DNA of 64,000 bases, taken from assembly GCF_024198255.1 (NCBI RefSeq), contig NZ_JAJVKW010000022.1, positions 62,001-126,000 of the forward strand, read 5' to 3'. Source of the DNA: Myxococcus guangdongensis. GTDB taxonomy: Bacteria; Myxococcota; Myxococcia; Myxococcales; Myxococcaceae. The position numbers were made by a program, and so were the translations under genes. Shown here piece by piece: positions 42,643 through 50,423 of the stretch. Positions within the stretch are counted from its first letter, which is position 1. Each line of letters starts with the position of its first letter. Below the pieces are notes generated by a model that searched no databases, was not told where the DNA came from, and saw nothing but the letters and a program-made list of their open reading frames with translations.

Positions 42643-43002
42643 GTGTTCGAGCGTCCGCAAGAGCGCCGCAGTCACCTGCGCTTCGACAAGGTCTTCACCG
42701 TCTACCTCACCACCCAGGACGGGATGATGAGGGGGGTGGGGCGCAACATCAGCGCGCGGGGCATGTTCGTGGAGGTCCGCGACGCGGTGGGGCTGGGGGA
42801 GAAGCTGAAGGTGACGTTCGCGGGCGAGGACGGCACGGAGATGACGTGCCTGTGCGAGGTGCGCTACCAGGTGGCGCTGGCGTTCGGCCGCAAGGACGGG
42901 CGCGAGGGCTCCAGCCGTGGGGTGGGCCTGCGAATCGTGGCGTACGAGACGCACGACGACGCGCCGCTGCTCCTGGTGGACCGCGAGCGGGTGATGCACT
43001 GA
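42643..43002 (+). CDS. PilZ-domain protein
   Basis: Single PilZ domain of 119 residues with a GTG start and GGGAGG upstream. PilZ domains bind cyclic di-GMP through an RxxxR motif and a (D/N)xSxxG motif. Here ERRSHLR (residues 7-13) and NISARGMFVEV (about 34-44) match both. The C-terminal strand GVGLRIVAYETHDD follows. Myxobacterial proteins of this kind act in motility, exopolysaccharide or development signalling. Which one cannot be said, and c-di-GMP binding is inferred from the motifs. Confidence 0.9.
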   Translation: MFERPQERRSHLRFDKVFTVYLTTQDGMMRGVGRNISARGMFVEVRDAVGLGEKLKVTFAGEDGTEMTCLCEVRYQVALAFGRKDGREGSSRGVGLRIVAYETHDDAPLLLVDRERVMH

Positions 43003-43103
43003 GGTCTGCCTCGTGGCCGCCAGGCGGAAGCGGCCCGGTGGCCCGACGACGCTCCCGGGACAGGGGGCCGCCAGGGGCCGCCACGGCTGGCGCCACGACA
43101 TGA

Positions 43104-43140
43104 CAAGGGCACGGTCCTCACGAGGAGAACCGTGCCCTTG
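43104..43140. terminator. Bidirectional hairpin between pilZ and gdhA
   Basis: Perfect 12 bp inverted repeat (CAAGGGCACGGT and its complement) with a 13-base loop that itself can form CCTC/GAGG pairs. It lies 23 bp past the gdhA stop on the minus strand and about 100 bp past the PilZ gene. There is no long T-run on either side. Confidence 0.6.
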
Positions 43141-43163
43141 GCGCTTTCAGGAGGCGAGAGGGC

Positions 43164-44714
43164 CTACTGCGAGAAGCCCTCGAGCAGGTAGTGGGCCTCG
43201 ATGCGCTTGAGCGCGAGGATCATCGCGGCGCAGCGGCTGTCCACGGCCTCGCCGACGCAGTACTGGCGGCTGTCGTGCATGTCCGTCTTGCGCGGCTGGT
43301 TGCGGGAGATGTCGCGGATGATGCGGTAGTTGCGCTTCATCGCGCGCTCGAGGCGCTGGTCGACCTCCGCCTCGCTCCAGCGCTCCATGCGCTTGTTCTG
43401 GATCCACTCGTAGTAGCTCACCGTCACGCCGCCGGCGTTGGCGATGATGTCCGGGATGAGCTCGATGCCGCGCTTCTGCAGGACGCGGTCGGCCTCCGGG
43501 GTGGTGGGGCCGTTGGCGCCCTCGGCGATGAGCTTGACCTTGAGGCGCTCGGCGATGTCCGCCGTGATCTCGCCACCCAGGGCGGCGGGGACGAGGATGT
43601 CCGCCTGGACGTCCCACAGGTCCTTCTTCTCGATGCGCTGGGCGCCCGGGAAGCCGAGCACGCTGCGCTTGAGGTTCTTGGGGTCCTGCACGTAGGCGGC
43701 GAGCGCGTGCACGTCGATGCCGTCACCGTTGTAGATGGTGCCGTCGGCGTCATTGACCGCCAGCAGGCGCGCGCCCATGCCGTGCATGATGATGGCGGCG
43801 TGGCTGCCCACGTTGCCGAAGCCCTGGATGACGAAGGTCTTGCCCTTCACGCTCTCGCCGCGGTCCGCGTAGTAGTCCTCGATGCAGAACGCGACGCCCT
43901 GACCGGTGGCCTTGCCGCGGCCCTCGGAGCCGCCGATGCGCACGTCCTTGCCCGTGACGATGCCGCGCAGGTTGTGGCGCTCGCGCTCACCGTCGGAGAA
44001 CTGGCGGTACAAGAGCGCCATGATCTCCGGGTTGGTGCCCACGTCCGGGGCCGGGATGTCGATGTTCGGCCCGATGAGGCTCTTGAGCCGGTACATGAAG
44101 CGAAGCGTGATCGCCTCCAGCTCCTCGCGGCCGTACTCGCGCGGGTCGATCTGGATGCCGCCCTTGCCGCCGCCGAAGGGGACCTCGGCGATGGCCGTCT
44201 TCCAGGTCATCTCCGCGGCCAGGGCCTTGAAGAGGTCCAGCGACACCTCGCGGTGGTAGCGCAGGCCGCCCTTGTAGGGGCCGCGGGCCTGGTTGTGCTG
44301 GACGCGGTAGGCCTTGAAGCGCTGCGACTCACCGGGGACCAGCTGGTAGACCTTGCCGTCCGGCAGGCGCAGGTGGCCCTGGCGGATGGCCACGTCGGAG
44401 CCCAGGAGGGCGCGGCCGTTGAGGATGATGCTGCCGTTGGCGAGGGCCTCCAGGCCCTCCTTGTTGCGCACCTGCGTCTCCGGCAGGTCCGCGAACTGCT
44501 TGGCGCGCTCGGGGATGAGCGGGACGAGGCGATCCTTCAGCTTCGCCGTCACATAGAAGATGTGCTCGTAGTCGGGCTCCTCGAGCTCCAGCCGGACGCG
44601 CTTGTCCAGCTTGATGAGGTCGGCCGCCCGATGGAAGATCTCCATCGCCTCGGTGTAGACGGTGCGCTTCGGCGTCGGCGCCGGAGCGCGCATGAAGTTC
44701 TCTTCGCTGGCCAT
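43164..44714 (-). CDS. Glutamate (Glu/Leu/Phe/Val family) dehydrogenase
   Basis: Oxidative deamination of glutamate to 2-oxoglutarate, linking nitrogen and carbon metabolism. It has 516 residues from ATG 44714 (AAGGAG 10 bases upstream). The substrate domain has GGLRYHREV, MTWKTAIAEVPFGGGKGGI with the catalytic Lys, and APDVGTNPEIM. The Rossmann domain has VIQGFGNVGSHAA and DADGTIYN. The first 80 residues or so extend beyond the common 420-residue enzymes (MASEENFMRAPAPTPKRTV). An amino acid other than glutamate is possible, but the overall pattern favours glutamate. Confidence 0.92.
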   Translation of the reverse strand: MASEENFMRAPAPTPKRTVYTEAMEIFHRAADLIKLDKRVRLELEEPDYEHIFYVTAKLKDRLVPLIPERAKQFADLPETQVRNKEGLEALANGSIILNGRALLGSDVAIRQGHLRLPDGKVYQLVPGESQRFKAYRVQHNQARGPYKGGLRYHREVSLDLFKALAAEMTWKTAIAEVPFGGGKGGIQIDPREYGREELEAITLRFMYRLKSLIGPNIDIPAPDVGTNPEIMALLYRQFSDGERERHNLRGIVTGKDVRIGGSEGRGKATGQGVAFCIEDYYADRGESVKGKTFVIQGFGNVGSHAAIIMHGMGARLLAVNDADGTIYNGDGIDVHALAAYVQDPKNLKRSVLGFPGAQRIEKKDLWDVQADILVPAALGGEITADIAERLKVKLIAEGANGPTTPEADRVLQKRGIELIPDIIANAGGVTVSYYEWIQNKRMERWSEAEVDQRLERAMKRNYRIIRDISRNQPRKTDMHDSRQYCVGEAVDSRCAAMILALKRIEAHYLLEGFSQ

Positions 44715-44778
44715 GTCGAAAACGGCTCCTTGTGGTCCCAGCCACGCTCGGGCCGGGGACGCGGGGATAGCGGCGCCC

Positions 44779-44807
44779 TTATGTGCATATGCGCCAACCG
44801 AGTTCAA
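44779..44807 (-). promoter_or_regulatory. Possible promoter of the glutamate dehydrogenase gene
   Basis: Minus strand TTGAAC (44802-44807), 17 bp spacer, ACATAA (44779-44784). It gives a leader of about 58 bases. The rest of the 44715-44980 gap shows no gene. Confidence 0.3.
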
Positions 44808-44984
44808 CCGCTGCGGCGCCACGCTTCCTCCCGAAAAAACGGAGCGATGACGGGGACTTATGGCAACGCACTGTGTCACCGGCGGCGGATGCACCGTGTC
44901 ATGGATGTCACGGTGGGGTGGGTTTGTTCGTTGGGGAACGAAGCACCTGGGCCGGATTGAAAACGGGGGGCGCCTCATTTCGGC

Positions 44985-45013
44985 TTGCCCTACCCGGAAC
45001 GCCATGGTACTTC
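44985..45013 (+). promoter_or_regulatory. Promoter of tRNA-Thr
   Basis: TTGCCC (44985-44990), 17 bp spacer, TACTTC (45008-45013), 15 bp upstream of the tRNA 5' end. The spacing is right for a stable-RNA promoter. Confidence 0.45.
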
Positions 45014-45027
45014 CCGCGCCGCCTTGC

Positions 45028-45099
<72 letters not shown>

Positions 45100-45110
45100 A
45101 GAGAAAGAGA

Positions 45111-45147
45111 AGGGCCGGTTGCGAAAGCAGCCGGCCCTTTTCGTTTT
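45111..45147 (+). terminator. Intrinsic terminator of tRNA-Thr
   Basis: A 12 bp stem (AGGGCCGGTTGC with its complement, one G-T pair) closed by a GAAA tetraloop and followed by TTTTCGTTTT, 12 bp after the tRNA. A textbook rho-independent terminator. Confidence 0.9.
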
Positions 45148-45674
45148 CAGGGTGCCGCTCGCTGGGCGGCCTGCTTCCCGTGCTTGCTTCGTCGCCTTGG
45201 AGGCGGGCGGGCTTGTGCTCGGAGCTCCGGCCTTGGGGTGAGCCCGTCCCTCCATGTCCGCCCAGGTCCCTGTGCCTGGCGCTGCCTCGTGGTGCCCCTT
45301 CCTCCAGGTCTCTTCAGCAGAGGGCGTGGGTACGACGCGCTCATGGACGTGGGCGTCGGAGCGGGTGAGGCCCACGTCAGGGCGTCGCATCCGACGCGGG
45401 GTTCCGGGCTCGAAGGATTGTTCCATGTAACCCCACTGGGTGGTTTGGGTGTGTGTCTTTGATGGGTTGTCCATGCGCGGGGCGGGTGCTCCCGGGTGTG
45501 CGCAGGGTGATGGGTGTCTGGATTTTTCCAGGGCTCTCGATGTCTGATTTGAGGAGTGTCCGGGAGCTGACGATTCCAGGGTTCTCGAATGACACCTGGG
45601 TGTGTCGGTGACCCATCCGTGGCGTTTTGCAGGCGCCGGCAATGGCAGACAGGTGTTTGCTGAAATCCTCCATT
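45148..45674. other. Gene-free stretch between tRNA-Thr and a secreted-protein gene
   Basis: About 530 bases with no convincing gene. The long open frames here lack a ribosome-binding site and encode low-complexity Pro/Thr/His-rich sequence. It contains an imperfect direct repeat, TTCCAGGGCTCTCGATG (45526-45542) and TTCCAGGGTTCTCGAATG (45574-45591), 48 bp apart. No integrase or attachment-site duplication of the tRNA was seen. Confidence 0.5.
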
Positions 45675-45707
45675 TTGACTGGAAATGCTGGTTTTCCTTG
45701 TTATGAT
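45675..45707 (+). promoter_or_regulatory. Extended -10 promoter of the secreted-protein gene
   Basis: TATGAT (45702-45707) preceded by TG one base upstream (extended -10). A TTGACT lies at 45675-45680 with an overlong 21 bp spacer. It sits about 75 bp upstream of the ATG in unusually AT-rich sequence. Confidence 0.45.
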
Positions 45708-45781
45708 TTGCAATGAAAGGGAGCCCGATGTTAGGAAGGTTGCGGCTCAGGCCAACACCAGACAACACAGGAGAAATACCC

Positions 45782-46363
45782 ATGACGAGGAACGTGAAGC
45801 GTTTCCTGGCCGTCTCCCTGCTGTCCCTCGCGCCGTCTGTCGCCGCCGCCGAGCAGTTCGACTTTGGTGGGCTGGAGTTCTTCCGGGGTGAGTACGTCAC
45901 CGCGGTGAAGACGGAGACCTTCGAGCTGAAGGCGCGTCACGCCGAGGGTGGCGCGTCGCTCCTGGCGAACCCCCTGCAGACCTTCGCCGTGGGCAACTGG
46001 ACGGGCGTCAACGTCAGCTTCGGTGGCACGCTCTCCGGCGTCCGCCTGCCCATCCCTCCGCCGAACCCGCTCGGCCCCGTCGCGAAGCCGTCGGTCAACG
46101 GCGTCTTCCAGATTGAGGTTGCCCCGGCCACCTCGGTGACGCAGACGTACTTCTACACGACGAATCCGGCGGACCCGACCGGTGCCGCGAAGACCTGCCT
46201 CTGGCAGCTGGCGGTGACGTACAACGCCGGCACCGCGACCTGCTCGGCCACCATCGGCCAGGCCGCCTACGGCACGCAGGGCGTCATCTGCTACCTGGAC
46301 AATGCGCAGTCGTGGATCAACCCGACCACGTGTGACGCGCAGGTCGTCTCCGCCATGGAGTGA
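45782..46363 (+). CDS. Small secreted protein of unknown function
   Basis: Protein of 193 residues. The ATG at 45782 has AGGAGAAA upstream and starts a clear signal peptide (MTRNVKRFLAVSLLSLAPSV, cut near AAA-EQ). The mature part is beta-rich and polar (FDFGGLEFFRG, ELKARHAEGG, NWTGVNVSFGGTLSG, TQTYFYTTNP). Its four Cys could form two disulfides. No family recognised. It has its own promoter and is followed by a strong hairpin, so it is probably monocistronic. It is adjacent to the T6SS-linked island but on the other strand, and no functional tie is shown. Confidence 0.82.
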   Translation: MTRNVKRFLAVSLLSLAPSVAAAEQFDFGGLEFFRGEYVTAVKTETFELKARHAEGGASLLANPLQTFAVGNWTGVNVSFGGTLSGVRLPIPPPNPLGPVAKPSVNGVFQIEVAPATSVTQTYFYTTNPADPTGAAKTCLWQLAVTYNAGTATCSATIGQAAYGTQGVICYLDNAQSWINPTTCDAQVVSAME

Positions 46364-46376
46364 GCCGGGCCTCCTT

Positions 46377-46407
46377 CCGCGGGTGGCGCGCTCGTTGCCA
46401 CCCGCGG
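46377..46407. terminator. Hairpin between secreted-protein gene and immunity pseudogene
   Basis: Perfect 11 bp inverted repeat (CCGCGGGTGGC and its complement) with a 9-base loop, placed between convergent genes. There is no T-run. It could serve both directions. Confidence 0.55.
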
Positions 46408-46438
46408 TGGGGTTCGTGACTCGGAGTGGAGCGGATGC

Positions 46439-46761
46439 TCAGTAGTCCCAGGCGTTGAACTCGAGGGTGCTCTTGAACTGAGAGACCTCGGGATGGGCGT
46501 CCTTCAGCGCGGTCATGATCTGCTGGACCCACTGTTGAAGCTCGGGACTCTTCTCGCTGTACTTCGACCCATACACGAAGGTGTAGACAAGGGTTCCGGG
46601 AGAGGTCTGGTCCGGCATGGTTCTGTAGAAGGAGAACCGCAGCGAACCGGGTTCCTCTTCGTTCACCTCGTCGTCGGGCGTGAAGTACCCGTGCTCGGTG
46701 AGATAGTTCTTGATGAATGACGTTGCCGTGCTGGCGACAGCATGAATGCCTGGGGGCTCAT
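46439..46761 (-). pseudogene. Frameshifted second copy of the putative immunity gene
   Basis: A tandem duplicate of the gene at 46828-47151. It is 323 bases long against 324, and the C-terminus is nearly identical (AHPEVSQFKST, WDY). The ATG AGC CCC start is kept at 46761. A one-base deficit near a run of five G (46752-46756, C on the coding strand) puts the start out of frame with the remainder. Six C would restore an open frame beginning MSPPGIHAVAS. As it stands, only an internal GTG at 46666 could initiate, giving 75 residues that lack the first third. It could be a true decayed copy, a slippage-controlled gene or a sequencing error in the homopolymer. Confidence 0.7.
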
Positions 46762-46827
46762 TCGCAGGAGGGCTTCAAACGTGTGTGTCGCGTGATGAGG
46801 CTCGCGGCTCGTGCATTGAATGGGCCT

Positions 46828-47151
46828 TCAGTAATCCCAGGCGTCGAGTTCGATGGTGCTCTTGAACTGAGAGACCTCGGGATGGGCCTGCTTCAGCGCG
46901 GTCATGATCTGCTCGACCCATTGCTGGATCTCGGGACCGTCCTTCTCGACCTTCGACCCATAGACGAAGGTGTACACGATGGTTCCGGGTGAGGTCTGGT
47001 CCGGCATGGCTCTGTAGAGCGAGAGCCGCAGAGAGCCGTCGTCGTTCTCGTCCAGCTCATCAGACGGGGTGAAGTACTGGCGCTGGACGAGGTAGTCGCT
47101 GATGAAAGATGTGGCTGTCTCGGCGACGGTATCGATTTTCGTGGGGCTCAT
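46828..47151 (-). CDS. Small acidic protein, putative immunity protein of the adjacent toxin candidate
   Basis: Protein of 107 residues. It is acidic in the middle (DELDENDDG) with an N-terminal helix (KIDTVAETATSFISDYL) and a C-terminal helix (EIQQWVEQIMTALKQAHP). No family is recognised. AGAGG lies upstream of the ATG. It starts 44 bp after the toxin candidate on the same strand and is followed by a degenerate copy of itself. Small size, acidity, tandem duplication and position downstream of a basic secreted-type protein next to VgrG genes together suggest cognate immunity. Direct evidence is absent. Confidence 0.7.
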   Translation of the reverse strand: MSPTKIDTVAETATSFISDYLVQRQYFTPSDELDENDDGSLRLSLYRAMPDQTSPGTIVYTFVYGSKVEKDGPEIQQWVEQIMTALKQAHPEVSQFKSTIELDAWDY

Positions 47152-47195
47152 TCGAGGGGACCTCTGAAAGCAGGTTGAAGGAGGGGGGATGAAGC

Positions 47196-48335
47196 TCAGC
47201 GTGCACTGCCCTTGGTTCGCGCAGGCCCTGCGCCAGGATCTCCACGCAGGCGCGAGGCCTGTTCAGCCCGGCAGCGCCCTCGCCGGAAGGTATTGGCTGC
47301 TCGCCGTGCCCTGGTGACTTCCGCCTTGGCCGCATCTTCGCCTGGCGTTCCCCGGGCGGCTTCTCGGTTGGCGGTGGCATTGTGGACGTTCTGGTCCAGA
47401 TGAGCCTGGTACTGGTCCTGGCGAGGAGGCGGCGGAGGCGAGCCTGTGAATGAGGCGGGCACTGTGCTGTCCCGTTCATGCTTGGCCATGTCATCCGCCA
47501 TCTTCTGCTTCATCTGTGCTTCGGCCTTCTTCCGCCAGTTGTTGATGCACTTGGCGGCGGACTTCCCATCGATGACGTCGGCTGGAGGACAGGTGGGGGA
47601 TTTTACCGACCCCAGGCCTGAGCCCGCTGCACCTCCTGGTCCACCCGAAGCGCTTGCCGAGCCGCTAGCGCCACTCCCACTGGTTCCAGCCAGCCCCGGA
47701 GGTTGTTGGTTGGCGGCGCGCTCGGAGGTCCGCCACCGTTGTTGGTGCTCTCTCACATACTGGTTGACGCGCGCGTCCTCATCCGCGTGGCGTTGACGTT
47801 GTCCGTACTCGGTCTCCGGCCGACCTGACTCTGAGTTGTCATACCGTCGCCGTTGAATATCCGCGTTCTCCCGGCGGGTATGCCGTCCGTGCTCCATGTT
47901 CTCGGACGCCATGCCCTGCTGCGGAACGGCGGGCGCGCGATCCGACTCATAGCCGTCGATGACGTTCCGGCAGGGGTCCCCACGTGCCTCGTTGCCCATG
48001 TCATCCGTGCCGCTCTCCCGGAAGTTGGAGTCGCGGACGAGATGGCCTGACTGGCAACTTCTGAGGTAGCGGTCACCCGCGGTGGGGCGTTCCAACGGAG
48101 TTCCGTCCTTCATCCCAGCTGCATGCTCCGCTGCGGTCGCCGTGTCCCACCGCACGCATTTGGCCTTCGCCTCTCTGTTGAGTTTGGCGACGTGGTCGTA
48201 CGAGCCGAACCATTCCGGGTTCAGCTTGGCCTTGATGAGCAGTTGCTGGCATTGCCGGGAGAAGAAGCTGCTACCACCGCCCTCGAGATAGTTGACGGGT
48301 GTGTGCGGTGGTGGCGTGGGCGCGCTGGCTGTCAT
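47196..48335 (-). CDS. Candidate type VI-associated effector of unknown mechanism
   Basis: Protein of 379 residues; GAGGGGGA precedes the ATG. A Pro-rich N-terminus (TASAPTPPPHTPVN) leads to a Cys-containing globular region (QCQQLLIKAKLNPEWFGSYD, LRSCQSGHLVRDSNFR, GDPCRNVIDGYESDRAP, GRHTRREN). The middle is rich in Arg/Glu/Gln, then a Gly/Ser/Ala linker (about 220-250). A second domain has PPADVIDGKSAAKCINNWRKKAE and a basic tail. There is no signal peptide. Paired Cys and His residues could form a nuclease-like metal site, but no known toxin motif can be assigned. Its place between a propeller gene and an acidic small gene, near PAAR and VgrG genes, supports an effector role by context only. 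Confidence 0.65.
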   Translation of the reverse strand: MTASAPTPPPHTPVNYLEGGGSSFFSRQCQQLLIKAKLNPEWFGSYDHVAKLNREAKAKCVRWDTATAAEHAAGMKDGTPLERPTAGDRYLRSCQSGHLVRDSNFRESGTDDMGNEARGDPCRNVIDGYESDRAPAVPQQGMASENMEHGRHTRRENADIQRRRYDNSESGRPETEYGQRQRHADEDARVNQYVREHQQRWRTSERAANQQPPGLAGTSGSGASGSASASGGPGGAAGSGLGSVKSPTCPPADVIDGKSAAKCINNWRKKAEAQMKQKMADDMAKHERDSTVPASFTGSPPPPPRQDQYQAHLDQNVHNATANREAARGTPGEDAAKAEVTRARRAANTFRRGRCRAEQASRLRGDPGAGPARTKGSAR

Positions 48336-48386
48336 ATCGGTCCCCCTCGAACGGACGGCTTCGCTGACCTTCGTGAATCGAGTCTC

Positions 48387-49292
48387 TCACCACTTGCGTG
48401 GAATGTCCTGGACGCACGCGACGAAGTCCGCGAGCGGCACGGTCCGGAACTCCTTCGCGTCCTCGGTGTCGACCAACCCCTCCGACGTGGCCATCACCAG
48501 CCGCTTCCGCGTGTCCAGGCTCAAGGGCCTCACAGGCGTCTCCACCTCCTCGAGCTCATTGCCGCGCAGCGTGAAGAGCCCATACGTCCCACCGGCCACC
48601 CAGACCTGCTCCCGGTACTTCGCCACGCTCATCAACATCCCCGGGGACTCCGCCACCTCCGACCAACCGTAGACGCTGCCCTCGTGCACGCCCGCGTCGC
48701 TGCAGGCGTACATCTCGTCCTTGCTGACGACATGCACGGCCGTCATCACCGCCTCCGTGAAGGACGGCGCCGGATGCCACCGCGCCCCATCCCAGCGCGC
48801 GATGAGCCCCTCCCCACCCACCGCGTAGACCAGGTCCGGCGCGAGCCCATGCACCGCGAAGACCTCACCAGGGCAGGGGAGCTCATGCCATTGCCTGCCA
48901 TCCCAGCGGTAGAACGACTCCTTGCGCTGCTGTGAATGCGGCCCCCACGCCAGCACGAACCGGTCATCCAGTCCCCAGATGCCCGAGACGACGCACGGCA
49001 ACTCGTGGAACTCCCACGCCGGGCGCGAGGGATTCTCCGAACGGTTGATGTGCACACCGCCGCGGCGAAAGCTGCCTTCCGCCACGTAGACGGTGCCCGA
49101 CGGAGAGCGCCAGAGCGACGTGAGCCACCCCACCTGGCCCAGCAGCGTGAAGACACGCCCGTCCACCACCTGGCCCACCCACGACTCCGCGTGGTCCTCC
49201 ATCCAGTCCTTGCCATCCCACCGGTCCGCCAGGAAATGGCAATCCCAGGCCGAGTCGCCGCTGGCCCGGCGGAATGCGTGTGCGAGCTTCAT
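48387..49292 (-). CDS. Beta-propeller-like protein of the T6SS island
   Basis: Protein of 301 residues. ATG 49292 is chosen because GAGGTGG lies just upstream and the longer form adds a basic, unlikely N-terminus. Repeated W-containing blades are visible (AHAFRRASGDSAWDC, GWLTSLWRSPSGTVYVAEGS, GIWGLDDRFVLAWG, SFYRWDGRQWHELPCPG, LIARWDGARWHPAP). These resemble the WDG repeats of seven-bladed propellers common in myxobacteria. No signal peptide. It is first in a probable operon with the toxin candidate (51 bp gap) and its immunity gene, so it may assist loading or folding of the effector. That role is inferred. Confidence 0.78.
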   Translation of the reverse strand: MKLAHAFRRASGDSAWDCHFLADRWDGKDWMEDHAESWVGQVVDGRVFTLLGQVGWLTSLWRSPSGTVYVAEGSFRRGGVHINRSENPSRPAWEFHELPCVVSGIWGLDDRFVLAWGPHSQQRKESFYRWDGRQWHELPCPGEVFAVHGLAPDLVYAVGGEGLIARWDGARWHPAPSFTEAVMTAVHVVSKDEMYACSDAGVHEGSVYGWSEVAESPGMLMSVAKYREQVWVAGGTYGLFTLRGNELEEVETPVRPLSLDTRKRLVMATSEGLVDTEDAKEFRTVPLADFVACVQDIPRKW

Positions 49293-49489
49293 GGTGTGTC
49301 CACCTCGGGTGCGGCGCGCGTCGTGCGGGCATGTCGGAGCCACGCCCCTTGGATGACAGACAGCCCCCGCCAGAGGGACCGAGGTCCACCCCGGTGAGCG
49401 TCATTGAAAGGAAATGCGCCTGGGTCTCTTGAAGCCACGGTCTCGTGATAGTCGTACATCGCTCGGGGTGTTGCCAGGAGGCGGTGACG

Positions 49490-50416
49490 ATGTCGAAGCT
49501 GCGTGGACCGGGGGGCGACGTGCTCGCGGACAACCCGGAGGTGACGCTGACGCGGTATGCCCTCGGGCTGACGCTGTACCTGGATGAGCCCTACGTCTGG
49601 GCCACCGAGGGCGCCGCGGCCCTGCTCCGGCGCTTCCTCCAACTGGCTCCCGCCGAGCGGCTCACCTGGTACACCACCTCCACGCTTCCGGAGTGGCACC
49701 GCTTCACGCCACGAGTCGCCGACGATGTGCTCGCCTCCTTGTCCGTCTCCTGGGCCGATGTCCGCGTCAGGCACCTGTTCACGTTCCGGCTGGTCGATGA
49801 CCTCGGCGCGCCAGGGCTCGGCTTCATCTACCGCGAGATGGACTCGGCGAGAGGGCGTCGCGGCTTCCTCCAGGTGCTGCTGCCGGAGACCCTCGACCCG
49901 AAGCAGCTGCTTCAGCTGGCCAAGGAGATTGGCGAGCGCTGGCCCCTGCTCTGCGGCGTGGGCGGCTACGTGGGCACCTGGAACGAGTGGGTCAAGTCCA
50001 CCGCGTTCTGGAGCCTGTTCCGCTCCAGCCAGCGCTACCTCGGGCTCGACATCCAGGACCCGGATGCCATGTCCTGGTGCGTGGGCGAAGGGCTGCCCGG
50101 CAGCAACTGGCTCACGCTCGTGGGAGACGGCCTCGCCGGGAAGCTCTCGCTGGACCTCGCCGCGCTCAAGGCCCGTGCCTGGACGTCCGCGGTCCACGTG
50201 CACACGCTGAAGGGGACCACGCTCATCCAGGCCGGCGAGGCTCCGACGCTCGGTGACGTCAACGCGCTCGAGTACCCATCCGCCTATGCCGAGGTGGCGC
50301 GGGTGCTGGAGCCCCACTTCGTCAAGACGCCCACCGAGTACTGGGGCGGCTTCCAGGAGGAGCAGAAGACGGGGGCCTGGCTGCGCCGCTTCGTCTTCCC
50401 GGAGGACCTGCGCTGA
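49490..50416 (+). CDS. DUF3396 (type VI immunity family) protein
   Basis: Protein of 308 residues from ATG 49490 (AGGAGG upstream). The DUF3396 pattern is recognisable: VTLTRYALGLTLYL near the start, a long helical middle, and YLGLDIQDPDAMSW, GLPGSNWLTLVGD and LIQAGEAPTLGDVN in the C-terminal half. Pfam describes this family as type VI immunity, and members lie beside T6SS effectors. It converges on the ketosynthase-like gene (7 bp gap) and is divergent from the propeller gene. No obvious cognate toxin is adjacent in the same operon. The family call is from motif memory. Confidence 0.8.
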   Translation: MSKLRGPGGDVLADNPEVTLTRYALGLTLYLDEPYVWATEGAAALLRRFLQLAPAERLTWYTTSTLPEWHRFTPRVADDVLASLSVSWADVRVRHLFTFRLVDDLGAPGLGFIYREMDSARGRRGFLQVLLPETLDPKQLLQLAKEIGERWPLLCGVGGYVGTWNEWVKSTAFWSLFRSSQRYLGLDIQDPDAMSWCVGEGLPGSNWLTLVGDGLAGKLSLDLAALKARAWTSAVHVHTLKGTTLIQAGEAPTLGDVNALEYPSAYAEVARVLEPHFVKTPTEYWGGFQEEQKTGAWLRRFVFPEDLR

Positions 50417-50423
50417 GCCCATC

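Noticed and set aside
45147-45713. A 188-residue minus-strand frame downstream of tRNA-Thr
   Set aside because: Low-complexity Pro/Thr/His/Arg sequence, no ribosome-binding site, overlaps a promoter for a plus-strand gene.
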